64,000 bases of DNA from Rutstroemia sp. NJR-2017a BVV2 (GCA_002946415.1 NJPS01000015.1:124001-188000), one strand, 5' to 3'. Counted from the first letter of the stretch, positions 48,801 through 62,136 are shown. Numbers and translations: made by a program. Notes: generated from the letters alone by a model not told the origin.

Positions 48801-51450
48801 AGCGCAATATATCTCGACACAGTGCTATGTTGCTGTTTATGCCATACTGGGTATATGATCTACACAGAATACTTAGATGGGTACCGTCCGCCGTGCCAGT
48901 GAATCTACGCCTTGACTGTACATGACATGCTGACTGACGCTTGGATTCTTTGTATTGCTTAGAGCGCCTTTAGGGAATGGCGTAGAGTGAGACGAGATGT
49001 ACAAACGTACCAAGAAGGGAAGGGTGGCGACGCTACTGATGTGATAATCATCATCTATTAACTCATGATACTCGAGTATTGAATTTCAAAAGTGGAAAGG
49101 GATGGATATGGATATGGATATGGAGAAAGGATAATGCAACGTACGTACGAAAACACTGGGGAAATCGGCGAATAACGAAGGTGCCCGCATGTCGCAAAAG
49201 CCCATATGTACGGGAACGGATACACATACATGAAGAGGAACGATTATAAACCTCGTTTCTTCGGGTCAGAGTTGGATTGGGCCAAGCAGCCGCGTCGTGG
49301 GAACATCGCATCTGCCCGTATCAGCTCGTGGAGATAACGGGTGGTGGACGACAAAAACGTTAGGGCTGGCTTTTCGCTCTCCCGCTCAGCGCCTCCTGCT
49401 GCAACTCAAGGATTCGATGAGGAAAGAAATCATCCGCTCGCTCTCGTAGCTCATTATCCGCACTGTCCACTCAGACCTCGTACTTCGCAAAAGGCTTTGG
49501 GAAAGCGTACGGTTGTCTTTCCAACAATGGCCTCGCACAGCGCCAGGAACGATTCCTGGGCCGGTGTGAGCTTAAGAAGACGCATAATCTCCTTCATTCG
49601 GATATGGGCACTTGGCGTTTGGCTCGGGATGCTCGACCGAACACGAGGAAAGCGTCGCGAGGCAAAGTCCCCTTGTAGATTCGATGATACAGTATGATCG
49701 TGATCTGAAAATCATTACATATGGTAAGGGTACGGTACCTATGGCTGGATAGAGGATGGCTATATGGGCTGTCGCAGTGACAGTCCCAGGCAGCGTTTGG
49801 GTCCCATCGCCAGCTTAATTGACGTCTGGATGTCTAGATAGAGGAGGTGATCGACCACAAGGAAAGCTTTCCGGGGATCTCGTTCTCCAATAAACTCTAT
49901 TTACGAAGGAGCTGTGTAATAATGTCGCCTTTTCCTACCTTCAACGCCCTCGGGAACCTACAGTACCCGAATAGGGGCATGGAGTGGAAACATAAATTAT
50001 GAACCGTCAGGTTAACCGTACCGTCAACCAACATCAATAACATCACTGGAGAAGTATTGCGGATGATTAATGCAACATGTAATATGTAATATCCAGAATA
50101 TCCAGAAGATCCAGCCTGCTTTCAGTCACAGCCATTCCCAGAAGAGCATGAACCATGAACAAAATGTGCACAGAGGAGGCCAAACCCATGGCGATAGGGT
50201 CATGTCATCATACGAAGCACTGTGCTGTGTCCAAGCAATAGCAAGCATAACCGTACCTCATCATCACACACCGCCGCCGCCGCAAGCACGAAAAAAAGGA
50301 AGGCCCCTGCGAGCCTTTTGGCCTTTTACTTACTACTTACTAACTTGCTGGTATCTGTTCCTTGATCCACGCGCTACTGGAAACTGGACCCAACTTTTTC
50401 CCAGACTCGAGTGACAGGGCAGAGCAGGGGCAAAGGCGCAGGCAGGGAGGGAAATGGGCAGGGTTCCCTCCATGTGAGTTGCCTGCAAACAATTTTTCGA
50501 AATAATCGTCCCCTCTTTAAAATTCTCCCTCTCCTCTTTAGCCCAACGGGTCACGGAGACAAATGCCGGGGCATAGAAAGGGTGGATACGGTAGTACCGT
50601 CTGATACACGGCTTCTGGCACAGAGGCCCAAACCCGTGTGTGCGCCCCATAGAACAACGCTCGCTCAACATGGCCTTAGCATGGGAGCGGATGAGCCACG
50701 ACTGGTAATAATAGAGCAAGCTCTCACCCTCGTCACCGCCTGATGAACAATCCAAGCCCATACACAACCTGAACTGTATTAAAGACGGCGGTGCTTGCTC
50801 TTGATTATGCTTTGCCTTTGCCTTTGACTGTAGAAAAAGCCAGACAGCCAGAAAGACAAACAGCCCGCCAGAAAGACAGAAGCCATACAGCATACAACAT
50901 CCAACATACAACATACAGCATTCAACATACAGACAGGTCCCACCCAGCGGTCAGTCAGCTACAGCTCCAGCTACATACTGCATACACAGACACAGACACA
51001 TACACATACATACATACATATTTTCTTACCTCACATACACATCCGCCGTATACTACTCATCACTTTTCTGGGTCTTCTGGAATCTCATGACACCTTTCTT
51101 TCTTTTTACCATAAAGGAAAGACCGAGCTACTGCACTATTTGCTTTTCTCTATATCCACTTTCCTGCTGCTGCAACTACCCATCTGGTTCATATAAAGTT
51201 TGATTACACCACATAAGCAACAACAACGGAAGAGCGTATCTGAGAGCGAAACATATAAACTTCCTCCCTCTCCCCCCACCATCTTCGAGTTATACCTTTT
51301 TACATTGTCGTCCTCTAGAAGTCAAGGCCCGGTCAAGCCAAGCCAAGTCACATCAAAGCAACTACTACTCGGGTCGATTACAACAACTACCAACATCAAT
51401 TCGCTACATACATACCATACATCGAAGCTCTAAAGAGAGTGTAGCGGAAA
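42806..51450. other. 8.6-kb block without a supported gene
   Basis: The longest empty stretch in the window. Open frames exist (43455-43766, 45079-45555, 47950-48453, 49341-49697, 50333-50914) but none has recognisable motifs, coherent splice joins or unusual length for chance. Base composition is mixed, not the extreme AT-rich state of repeat-induced mutation. The right end, 50880-51450, is rich in CATACA and CACATACATA runs and pyrimidines and looks like the leader of the MFS gene. I see no terminal repeats or transposase. Confidence 0.55.
49102..49122 (+). repeat. GGATAT short tandem repeat
   Basis: About three copies of GGATAT in the gene-free block. Confidence 0.5.
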
Positions 51451-53542
51451 ATGAATCCCGCGGCAGGACAGACGGGACCGGGGAGGCGGACCCCTCCGTT
51501 CCCCACGAAGCAGATGACAATCCTGGGTATGTTTGTGTAACATCTCTCTTGTGGCTTGCCTCTCTCTCCCTCTCCAGTTGCGAACCCCCTCCCCCATTGC
51601 AGCCCAATACTAACCCGCCGGAACGCACAGCATTATGTCGAATCTGCGAGCCAATTGCGTTCATGTCCATCTTCCCTTATATATATTTCATGGTCAAGGA
51701 TTTCCACATCACCGACAACGATGCGCAAATATTCATGTACTGCGGCATGGTCACCTCGGCGTTCGCGTTCGCAGAGTTCTCGTCAGGAGTGGCGTGGGGT
51801 CGACTGAGCGATAAAATCGGACGAAAACCGGTCCTTCTTACGGGGCTTGCGGGTACGGCGTTGAGCATGCTCATCTTTGGATTTTCGCCCAATCTACCAA
51901 CTGCGTTATTGGCACGCGCCCTGGGTGGGCTCTTGAACGGGTATGGTGCATTTCTTTCGGATGTCCTTTATGCATGGTTTTGGTAATAGTGTTTCTGACG
52001 AATTGCTTCTTCTAGGAATATTGGTGTTTTGCAAACCACGGTTGCCGAAATGGTCACAGTGAAGGAACATCAGCGTAAGTTGATGTATCATTTTGGGTTA
52101 GGAGCCTCGTTCTGACATGTCATCCAGCTCGCGCATACACGATTATGCCATTTGTCTGGTGCCTGGGGTGAGTTGCGACTTAATTCTCAGCTCTTCTCAG
52201 CTCTCAACTTTCATGCTAATGTTGTATCTGTAGATCAATTTTAGGCCCGTCCCTTGGAGGCGCGCTGGCGAGACCCGTCGTCAATTGGCCAGAGACATTC
52301 CAACACGGATCCATTTGGGAGCGCTTCCCCTACCTTTTGCCCAACCTCGTGTGTACGGTTGTTGTAACATGCGGCGTCGTGGTCGGAATATTATTCCTCG
52401 AGGAAACACACTCAGAAAAGAAATACCGTCGCGATCCCGGATTGGAGGCGGGCAAATGGATTATCAGCAAATTCGCGCGCTGTGCGGAGTCAAAAGCTTC
52501 ACGATGCGAGAAGGTGGCAGAAGCTGACGAAATCCTTTCGTTGTTGAATGACGATTCGGAGGATCAACCCCCAGGATACCGTACAACCCAAGGATCACCA
52601 GCCCTACCATCTACTGCAGCAGCCCAGGATCCGCAAGAACCGTTGGATTTGAACGACACGTTTGTTATGCCAGTGAGGGCCAAACCTGCAGCAACCAAAG
52701 CTTTTACGAAGCAGGTCGTCATTAATATTATCGGTTATGGTATCTTGGCTTAGTAAGTTGCTACCACACCTTTTTCTTGGTTAAACACCAAACTAACTTG
52801 TGATTCCAGCCACACAATGACTTTTGACTCAATGCTGCCCACCATGCTCTCCTTCCAACAGGAAAAGGATGCCCCACCGTTCCCTCCCCCAGAGCTTCCT
52901 TTCAAATTCGTCGGTACATACGGCATGAGCTCTTCGGATGTGGGAGTCGTCCTCTCCGTTCAAGGATTGTATTCCATGATTGCTACCATCTTCCTTTTCC
53001 CAATTGTTGTCCGCCGTCTGGGAGCTCTCGGACTGTTCAGAACCATGGCCATCTCTTATCCCATTCTCTACATTGTCACCCCATACTTGGTATTGCTTCC
53101 CGAGAACCTTAAGATGATCGGACTTTACGCAGTCGTTATCTGGAAATGTACCTTCTCGACCATGACTTACCCAAGCAATGCCATCCTGTTGACTAACTCG
53201 GCCCCGTCTCTCCTCATGTTGGGAACGATCAACGGAGTCGCAGCATCAACAGCAAGCATCTCCCGCGCTTTCGGACCCACCATCTCTGGATTCCTCCTGT
53301 CCACTGGAGCTAGCCTAGGATACTCCGGTCTTGCATGGTGGTGCAGTGCTGCCATCGCTATGATTGGCGCTATCATCAGTCTCAACATGACCGACAAGGG
53401 AGGCAGAATGGACGTCGACGAGAAGAGCGATGAAGATCAAGAACAAGCCTTCGACGACCAAATGCTCGACCACTGTGCACCGGATTCCGGAATTGCCGCG
53501 GGTGCCGAGCGAAGAGTAAGCGTTGTCGACGAAATCATGTAA
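51451..53542 (+). CDS. MFS transporter, DHA1/ZIFL-like
   Basis: Six exons (51451-51526, 51631-51940, 52016-52074, 52128-52167, 52234-52752, 52810-53542) give 578 aa with all phases matching. Twelve helices are expected in two halves. The loop 2-3 signature is WGRLSDKIGRKPVLLTG, followed by LPTALLARALGGLLNGNIGV and WCLGSILGPSLGGALARP in the first half. A long cytoplasmic loop (about residues 230-325) is acidic and Pro-rich, and the second half includes FGPTISGFLLSTGASLGYSG. The tail is acidic and ends DEIM. The family exchanges small molecules for protons at plasma or vacuolar membrane; closest in my recognition are zinc-induced-facilitator-like and drug:H+ antiporters. Substrate cannot be told. 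Confidence 0.92.
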
Positions 53543-55415
53543 ACCGATGTGAAACTTCTTGCATCTTGTTTTTTTCACGACTTCCAACGATCTTTCTATC
53601 TTTTCTCCGAGCAACTTCAACTTTTCGATTCTTCATCACGGCCCCAGGAGGACTTTATGTATAAAAATCTTGTTTCTTGTGTCGTCGGCGACATGTTTTT
53701 TTCTGCTCAAAACTTTTTTATTTTTCTTACTATTTCGACGCTAGATATCCCTTATGCCTTTTCAGTGTATACAGCACGGCGATGCTGCTCTTCTTTCCGG
53801 CGCAACAGGAACTACACAGAAAAAAAGGGTCGTTTGCGAAAACGGTAAACCGCGGATATGCTTCTTCTTTTTTCTGGTTGGTTGCTTGGGGTGGATTGGC
53901 CCGGCAGGCAGTTCCTATATCAATAAATGGTTGGGACATTATATTTATTTGGAGTTTCGATAAAAGGGGGATATGGATGGGACGGTATCGGGATGGTACT
54001 TGGTATGCTATGGTATGGTACGGCATGGCATGGTATGGGAGGGTTAGGTACCTAGGGTTCACAATACTGGAATGGTTTCTTATGCTGGTGCTGGATTAGA
54101 AGGGGGGAAATACTGCAGTGCAGGATTTAAGCCTTCGGGGTTGCACCGGATGGGATATTTGGCTGCATATTATATGGGCGTTAGGTAGCTTTACTTCGAT
54201 GATTCTATTCACAAGTAGGAAATTCTATCATATAATTATGCTTCATGATGATGTTTGACTGCGGAATGTGTTTTGTTTGTCTGTTTTGTCTTGTTGTGGA
54301 TGTTTGTTCCTGGATGCCAAGGTTAGCTACTAGAAATGTGGTTTACAGTACTGGCACGAGTGGGTGGTAGATAGTAGAACTATTCTTACCCTCCAGTTCA
54401 CCTCATCTCTATAAAGTTACTCATTCCTACATCGTACTAGAAGACCAATACAAATGTCCCCCTATTTAATTTCCCACCCACGCTTCTCCATCCCATACAG
54501 CCCCCAAATTGATATCTTAGAGTCCACCGGCGAGATCTCGAATCCTTTTACTCGATGCTATCGAGTCAACCGAGCGATCTGTCCTGCACTAAAAAGATAC
54601 CTAGGCACAGGCACAGCACAATCTCGAAATGCGCGCCCTTCATTCGCTGAAGCTCTTATCATTCAGCGCAATTTTTATCGCCTATCTCTAAGGGTGCGGG
54701 ACTCGTTTTCACCTGCCCGATCGACTTTCCTTGCTATGATGCGTAGGTTATAGTTAGGTGCTATTTGCGAATTGAGCTGTGGTACGTGGGGAGTTGTAGT
54801 CTTGTGTTGTTATCCTGGCAGGCGCAGGGAAGGAAAGCAAGCAAGCTCGAGGCAAGCAAAGCAAAGCAAAGCAAAACACCCCACGCTGGCAGGCGTGGCT
54901 CTGGTTCAATACTTACCTAGCACACATATTGCAGCGATCTTGATTTTGGCGTGGCTCTTCGAATCTTATCTTTTAAGTTGAGCGGCCCTTGGCATAAGTT
55001 ATATTCTTGCGGACAGACTCTACTGTAGACTGTGAGACCTCTACTGTATCTATCTAATCTTTGCCGAGACGATTACGAAGCTTTTATCGTACAATTGACG
55101 GATTGATAGCAGATTCCAGCAGCGAAAATTTCAGCGCAGAGGAAAAGTCACTACGAAACGAGACGAGACGAGACGAGATAGGGCTGGGTGGAAAGAATGA
55201 GAGAGGATAGAAGGATATAGGATTGCTTTTACAGAGACTGGATTGCATGCGCGGCTGGGATATCTGGCAGAGAAGCAGATTGATTATCCGGCGCAGAATC
55301 CACCACCACTCACTCGACCGACCTGAACTACCTACCTACCTACCTAACTACCTATCTCTCTACACATGCATGCGCGCCCACCTCCACAACCCACACTCCC
55401 CCAACCCCAGCAACG
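53543..55415. other. Intergenic region, MFS gene to Zn2Cys6 regulator
   Basis: About 1.9 kb. A TATGG/CATGG-rich imperfect repeat lies at about 53975-54040, AAGC/AAAGC repeats near 54836-54880, and GAGAC repeats near 55160-55180. The last 100 bases contain CTACCTACC runs typical of a fungal leader. No gene is supported. Confidence 0.6.
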
Positions 55416-58400
55416 ATGAACACGCACTCGCCGCCCGCGCCCAGCAGCGGCTACCCGAACAAACGTGCACGGCACAGTCCCCCGGAATCGTCTCCCACGC
55501 TCAAAACCGCGAGTCCGAAAAGCCTCCCCGACGCCGAAGAGCCAGCGCCGGTGGTCGTCAAAACAGAGGCGGGAAATGCAAAGGCGGGGCAGAGTAGCAA
55601 TTTCCGCAACGTCAGCGCGTGCAATCGCTGCCGGTTGCGCAAGAATAGATGTGATCAGCGGCTGCCCAGTTGTGCGAGTTGTGAGAAGGCGGGGGTGAAA
55701 TGCGTGGGTTATGATCCGATTACGAAGAGGGAGATTCCTAGAAGGTGAGTGAGATTGTGGGGGAGAGAGGAGAAAGATGGATGGGTGTTGATGTTCCTGT
55801 TTTGGGTACAAGAGCTGATAGTTTGGTGGGCAGTTATGTGTTTTATTTGGAGACGAGAGTAGGATACCTTGAGGGCTTGTTACAGCAGAATAACATTTCG
55901 TTTGCGCCGGCCGAAGTCTTGGAACATTCTTCGAAACCTGGGGTTGATCCTGCAGCAGCACAAACACCTAGCGACGATGGCAGATCGGCGTTTAATGGGG
56001 ATTCAGCTCTAGTTCGCAAGCAGGCGCAAGATGATGCTAGTTGGAATAAAAGGCAGGATGAGTCTGAAAAGCTGAACAAATTGGTCTCGAATATTGGGAG
56101 TGTTTCGGTTCAGGGAGCTTCGGATTCAAGGTACTTGGGTTCAACATCCGGCATATCATTTGCGCGAGTGGTATTCGCAGCAGTGAAATCTTCGGTCTCG
56201 GGCACAAATAATAGTGATAAGAGCGGAGTGAGACCTTCCCGACCCCCAGGCAGCACAAAAACGGCAGTCCAAGGAGGAACCTCGATGCGCGATTCGTTTT
56301 TCGGACTGCACACCAAACCCACGATCAAGCAGGCGCCATTCCCGGACTACGATGTAGGCAAACGGCTGGTGGACTTTTACTTTGAGCACGCGAACCCTCA
56401 GATCCCGATCCTGCACCGCGGAGAGTTTATGAAGATGTTTGAAGCGGCGTACGAGACGGGCGAGAAGAGGGTGCGCACGCCGCGCGAACTTTATATGCTG
56501 AATATCGTGTTTGCGATCGGGGCGGGTATCTTCCTAGGCGATACGGGCGGGCGAGAAAAGGTGGATAAACGTGCCGAGGGGGGTGCTGCGGCGGCGGCGT
56601 CATCTACTTCTTCTTCTTCGTCAAAGCGCACTAATGCGGGGAAACAAAGTCAGCCGGAGGAGTACCACGCTTCGGCCATTGTGCATCTGGAGTCGTGTCT
56701 GAGCTCTGCTAGCTCGGCGGATAGGACGGAGGGGTTTGGTGGGGGGTTGGAAGAATTACAGGCGGTTTTGCTGCTGGCGGGGTTTGCGCTGCTGAGACCG
56801 GTTGCTCCGGGTTTGTGGTATATTATTGGTGTTGCGGTGCGCTTGGCGGTCGATCTGGGGCTGCATTATGAGGATGGGAATGATATCGAGGTTCCGGTGG
56901 CGGATCTTCCGAAGGGTAAAAAGGAGACGGATGAGGATACTGCGCGGTTGCAGCGCGAACGCACCATTCGAGAACGCGGTCGGCGGGAGTATATTCGTGA
57001 TTATAGGAGGCGGTTATGGTGGTGCACATATTCCCTCGACCGACTCGTATCCACATGTGTCGGTCGACCCTTCGGTATTACCGACCAAGTAGTCACCACT
57101 GAATTCCCCTCCTTACTCGAAGACCAATACATCACCCCAGCCGGTCTCCAAGATCCCGGCGTGCCAGGCCCGAGTTACAAACACGTCGCCTACCACTACA
57201 TCCGCCTCCGGCTCCTGCAATCCGAAATCCTGCAAGTCCTCCAACATCAACAAGCCCTGCATGCACGAATGGGCGGCGCCAATCAACGCAATCCCTACAT
57301 GCACACGCAGCTCCCTTCCCCCTTCATGTCCAAATTCGACAGCTTCCGCTCCTGGCGCATCGACATCGATAAACGTCTCTGGGAATGGAAGAGCTCTGCG
57401 CCCACCAAACGCGAAACGGGCGTTGCGTTCTCGACGGAGTTCCTGGAGCTGAATTACTGGCAATGTGTGATTATGCTCTATAGACAGAGTTTGAGCGTGC
57501 CCCCACTGTTTGAGGGCGAGTTTAGCACGAGTGAAGAGGTCGAGAGTCCGAGTATACATAATGTGGAGTTGAGAGAAGACGAAGAGAGGGTTTTCCTTAA
57601 GGTTGCGGAGGCGGGGCAGAGAGTGCTGAGGTTGTATAGACAGTTGCATCGCGTGCGGTTGGTCAATTATACATTTTTGGCGACGCATCATTTGTTTATG
57701 GCGGGGATTTCGTTTTTGTATGCGATTTGGCATTCTCCGATTGTGAGGAGTCGGTTGGTGAGTTTGTTTTTGCTTTTCTTCTTTCTTTTCTTCTTTTCTT
57801 TATTTTGTAAAAATTGTGCAAAGAGGTGCGTGCAGTGTGGCTAATAATGATTCACATCCAGACAATGGACGAAGTCGACTTCACCATCCTCGCAGCAACC
57901 TCCGTCCTCGGCGACCTGATTGAAAAATGCCCCCCCGCAGAAGCCTGCCGCGACGCCTTCGACCGCATGTCCAAAGCGACGGTGCAGATGTGCATGTCGA
58001 CGACGGGGTTCGGGTCGTCGGCGCAGGGATTTGGTTCCAGCTCGGGTACGGGCTCGAAGCGGCAGCAGCAGGATAGTAATGATTACTTTAATAAACATAA
58101 CGGATCGCAGTTCCGTAGGCCGCCACAGAGGCCGAAACCGCAGTTTGATATGGGGTTGAATGATCTTTTTAGTGGTTCGGGGTCGGGGACGGGTTCGGGG
58201 GGAGGGGTGAACCAGCAACAGTTCAAGAGACCGGATTCCAGGAATAGTAATAATGAGGTGGGAGGTGGGAGTAGACAGATGGGGGCAGGTCAGGGCCAGG
58301 CACTGCATTCTCCGGATCAGAGCGTCACGTCGCCGCCGTTGTCGAATCTGGATAATGGGTTGGGGAATTTGGATCCGAGTCTTTTTTCTCAGGGCCAGGG

Positions 58401-58764
58401 GCAAGGAGGTTCGCCTTATGCCGGGATGGGCTCGGGTGCTGGTCAGGGTAGAGGAGGTGCTGGTAGTGGGGGTAATTCATACGAATTCGATAACTTCAAC
58501 TTCGACTTCCAGAATGCGCCGGGAATGGACTTTCTTCAAGGGTTTGAAGGACCGGAGGGATGGGAGGGGTGGGGTGGTGCGGGGGGAGAAGGAGGTGAGG
58601 GAGTGGGGATGGGGTTGGGGGGGATGGCGGGGGATGGAAATGGGTTGGCGGGGTTTACGGGGGGGTTGAATGGGTTTGCGGATGTGAATGGGGTGGGAGG
58701 GGGCGCGGGCGGAGGGGTGGATCTTTTTGAGGGGTTCTTTTTTGGGGGGTCGGGGGGGTATTAG
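55416..58764 (+). CDS. Zn2Cys6 transcription factor with fungal_trans domain
   Basis: Exons 55416-55744, 55834-57757 and 57862-58764 give 1051 aa. The zinc cluster is at about 69-96: CNRCRLRKNRC, then CASCEKAGVKC, with all six cysteines in C-x2-C-x6-C-x6-C-x2-C-x6-C spacing. It is followed by IPRSYVFYLETRVGYLEGLL, the linker and coiled coil seen in Gal4/Ppr1-type dimers, joined across intron 1. The regulatory domain has FYFEHANPQIPILHRGEF, GVAVRLAVDLGLHYED and RRRLWWCTYSLDRLVS, typical of fungal_trans (PF04082). The last exon begins TMDEVDFTILAATSVLGDLI and then runs into about 250 residues of Gly, Ser, Gln and Asn-rich disordered tail. It binds DNA in the nucleus; target genes cannot be inferred, and its proximity to the MFS gene is only suggestive. 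Confidence 0.93.
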
Positions 58765-58950
58765 ATGTGTGGGAAGGGGTAAGAGGGGAGAGGGAAGGGA
58801 GGGGATGAGAAATATCGTGAATAAAGAAAGGAAATAGAAACGTCAAAGAAAGACGAGGAGAAAGGTATCCAAATATTTGGTCCCAAACCTGACGATAGAG
58901 ATGGAATGACATCTGATATCATGCAATCAAAGGAAGAGTTTGCTGAGATG

Positions 58951-58972
58951 ATGAATGAATGAATGAATGAAT
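58951..58972 (+). repeat. (GAAT)5 microsatellite
   Basis: About five tandem GAAT units downstream of the zinc-cluster regulator. Confidence 0.7.
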
Positions 58973-59239
58973 AGGTTACTGCTATGTCATAGATAGGATA
59001 GGATAGGAGTGAGGAATAAATGAATGAATTGTATAGTGGGATTATATAGGATTGATGGAGTTCCACGGATTGTGTGTTTCTGCTGTTTGATTTGATCTGG
59101 GTAACTATGATCTGGGTGACTGATATAGTGGGAGGAAGGAATAGATAATTCATACACGAAAATTAATATATAAAAATAATTATAAGTTTATTAAGAATGA
59201 GATTTAAGAAGTAGATCAGATATTTTATTTTATGTAGTT

Positions 59240-59262
59240 TTTCTTTTCTTTTCTTTTCTTTT
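59240..59262 (+). repeat. (TTTTC)4 microsatellite
   Basis: About four tandem TTTTC units in noncoding DNA. Confidence 0.7.
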
Positions 59263-60535
59263 ATGAAGCGACTTCTCCCTTTTAAGGGGCACAGTTGAGA
59301 TATGGAAGTAGAGGGGGATAGGAAGAGGTAAAGAGTAATAAGATACTCAGATATATATAAGTTCTCCTCGTCAGCAGATCTATCATCTATTTGGTGCGTG
59401 TTTCTGCTTGACCGTGGAGTGGAGAGAAGATAAGTTTGTAAGTATCAATGTGGGTGTAGGTTTATGCTGAAGGTAGTAAGTAGGCTTGTGGTGGTGATGG
59501 AGGTATTGATCATGCAGTAGGTAGTTATTGGGGAGTGTAAGGGAGATAGATTAAGGGGATCGGACGCTTATGTTCATCTTGGGAGATGGTGTCGGTGATG
59601 GGAGTAGTTACATTGTGGGAGGTAGAGTTGGTGGGTATTAGTTAAGGTTAAGTTGGACGAGGGATCATGTTGGGATGAGGTTCGATGGAGTACAGGAGAG
59701 ATGCAGTCCCCAAAGTAACGCCACTCGGCCACTCCTTTGGGTGTGAGTGGTAGAGACTAGAGGAAGAAAACTCTCGTATATTGTAGCCCTACAAGAAGTG
59801 ATTTAATAGGATTAGTTAGATCCGTGTAGTAGTGGAGTGGCCTATATTATTAGCTAGGCTGTGAACTTACCCACTGGATGAATAGGATACTTGTTAGGTT
59901 GGGGCATCTATTGGTAGGTTATAATGAATAACAGATACGTGTGGGGTGTATTAAAGAGGATATTGATCACCTAGTAGTTCTCCTGGACTTTATTCGAGTA
60001 TATGCAACCCCTACTTGGGCTGTTGGATAGGCTGAAGAGCTGGAGAACCCACCTATGGGTATTTATTTCGCAGCCTATTAGGAGCTATGCCCACCTATTA
60101 TTTGATGAGAATCAAACCTGATTACTCAAGCATTATTGTACCCGTCAAGTGGTAAGATTGAAGACACTGTTGAGAGGTTAACCCCAAGATCAGATACGTA
60201 ATGCGAAACGAGACAGATATATCACAAGAATCAGCGCAGAGCAATGCAGCAATAAGAAGTTTTGTGAAGGATTTGACTAATGATGCAAACCCTATATATA
60301 TTTTTTGGGTCTGAGATATGTTGGATATCTATGTGTAAGAGAAACGAAGATGAACGAGAAGGACTCTAACCAGCTAGGTTGACTTGATTGTAACAATAGC
60401 ATGGTGTATGCCTTGTTCATTCGATATCCAAGAAGGAGAAGAAAGCTAACGGTGGTCATATAAATGAGTGACATGAAAAGAAGACAAAAGTTGGGCCGCT
60501 CGGATATGGAGCGTCTTATTGGAAATAATCAACCA

Positions 60536-62136
60536 TCAATCGTCCAGCTCGACGTCAGATGGGTATTCGCCCTCAAGCGTAGGCTCATGTAGAAGAGGAT
60601 TATATTTAATAGGATCCTCAAGGAGGGCGACATCCGAACGCTGACAGCTACTAGAAGTATCAGTCGATAAGGAATGCACACGTCTAGACTCTTGATCAGC
60701 GCTGGGTATAAGGTTGGGATTCCATGAATTCATTGGAGGTCTCATATAACCTGGTCCAGCCGCATACCCAGAGTTTGATGCGAGACCGTTTCCAGTTGTG
60801 AGCGAGGACGATACCATTGTATCAAACTGGGGATGGTCCTCAAAGCCTATCGGCAGTCTATAGGATTCAGAAACTGCCATATAGGATGATGAGCTGGGCC
60901 CATGGAGAGAAAAGACATCCTCACTTAGCCCTGGATAAGCTGAGCTCTGAGGGGGGTAGTTCTCCACACTGACGGTAGGATCTTCCCAGCTCGACACATA
61001 CTCTGTCGCATATGTCGGGTATGACCATTGGTTGGTTTCGATCCTAGGTACAAAGCTTTGCTGCTCGCTAATTGAAATCCAAGCTCGTCTTTTGGTGTGG
61101 TGTCCCTCTTGCAGGGTTTTCAGCGAACCAGCAACAACCGAACTCCATGGTTTGTATCTGCGACAGCCTTCGTAGATTCGCGACTGGAGTTCGCGTCGAA
61201 CATCGTAGACCCAGTTCAACAATATGTTCTGCACTTCGTCGCTCGAAGTCTATGTGAGAGGTATTAGTTCATTATCGTAGATTCGTAGATAGAAAATTCT
61301 TCTTACCTGCAGGGCAGTGAATGGTTCAATGCTAGAGAGTGACTGAAATGAACGCAGCTCAAAGTCAAGCACTACAGCAGCAGCATAGGCGACTGGGGAC
61401 TGAGCGTTCTCAGTCATTCGAATGGCCCTGAGGATATCCTCCGTGAAGTAAAAGATCCTGCAGAGCATCAGGTATTTCACGTGTGCCACAATGCTGAGTG
61501 ACGGCACACTTCCTCCTGCAACACCATTTATGAATGCGTGAGGACTTCCAACTGGCAGAAATACACCTCGACCAAGTACACCTAAATAACCTCCCACGAA
61601 GCAGGCATTTCGAATGTAACTAGTGTCCCTGTTTTTGGCATCTAGCCTGGCTGCGAACAGGGGACGAAGAACATCATCAAGCGACTGCATAAGAGTTCCA
61701 TTTTGATCTTCCAAGCTTTTGACGTAGAGGGAATCCCTATCAAAGACTTGATTGTCTTCAGTATGGATTTGTATGTGTACAGTAGAGTGCTCGGGGCCAG
61801 AGATGTTTGTGCCGGAATCGAGCCAAGCTTCGGACCGGAGAAGATGCTCTCGCAGTGCTGAAGTTGTTAGCTCAGCTACCACCAGACTCCACCTGTAATC
61901 TTTTTTAGAGAGTACTAGAGACTAACCGGATAATCGCAGCGGTTGCGCTGGTGGAATCAAGGTCCCTGCTCTAAACTTTCCAACACAGTGGTTGCAGCGA
62001 TCATTTCCCCTAGCTTGACCACACTTGAGCACGAGTCAGAAAAGAAGGCTTGGTAAATTTTCTTGTGCTTCGAGTGATTTCATACCGATGACTTTCTACC
62101 CCAGCAGGCAGCACAGTTATGTCGCTTTTTCATCAT
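60536..62136 (-). CDS. Cysteine-cluster gene C: five-Cys Zn2Cys6-like protein, paralogue of gene A
   Basis: Exons 62136-62086, 62023-61927, 61857-61307 and 61249-60536 give 470 aa. Residues 8-30 read CAACWGRKSSC then RCNHC, matching C-x2-C-x6-C-x8-C-x2-C with no sixth cysteine nearby. The opening CAACW and the intron before the third cysteine are the same as in gene A, exon 2 is 97 nt in both, and intron phases (0, 1, 0) are identical. The middle domain has YLMLCRIFYFTEDILRAIRM and YAAAVVLDFEL, closest to gene B. The last exon opens NWVYDVRRELQSRIYEGC then KPWSSVVAGSLK, followed by a Ser/Pro/Tyr-rich tail ending in acids. It is divergent from a DUF6590 gene. Function unknown. Confidence 0.82.

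Larger units (their letters stand above)
58765..60535. other. Intergenic region with AATG and TTTTC microsatellites
   Basis: About 1.8 kb between converging 3' ends. It contains (GAAT)n at 58951-58972, GGATA copies near 58994-59008, and (TTTTC)n at about 59240-59262. The rest is AT-rich and purine-rich. No gene is supported. Confidence 0.6.

Noticed and set aside
50333..50914. Minus-strand open frame of 193 aa
   Set aside because: No motif; lies in the likely promoter and leader of the MFS gene.
51451..58764. MFS transporter plus Zn2Cys6 regulator as a biosynthetic cluster
   Set aside because: No synthase, cyclase, oxidase or tailoring gene lies between or around them; adjacency alone is not evidence.
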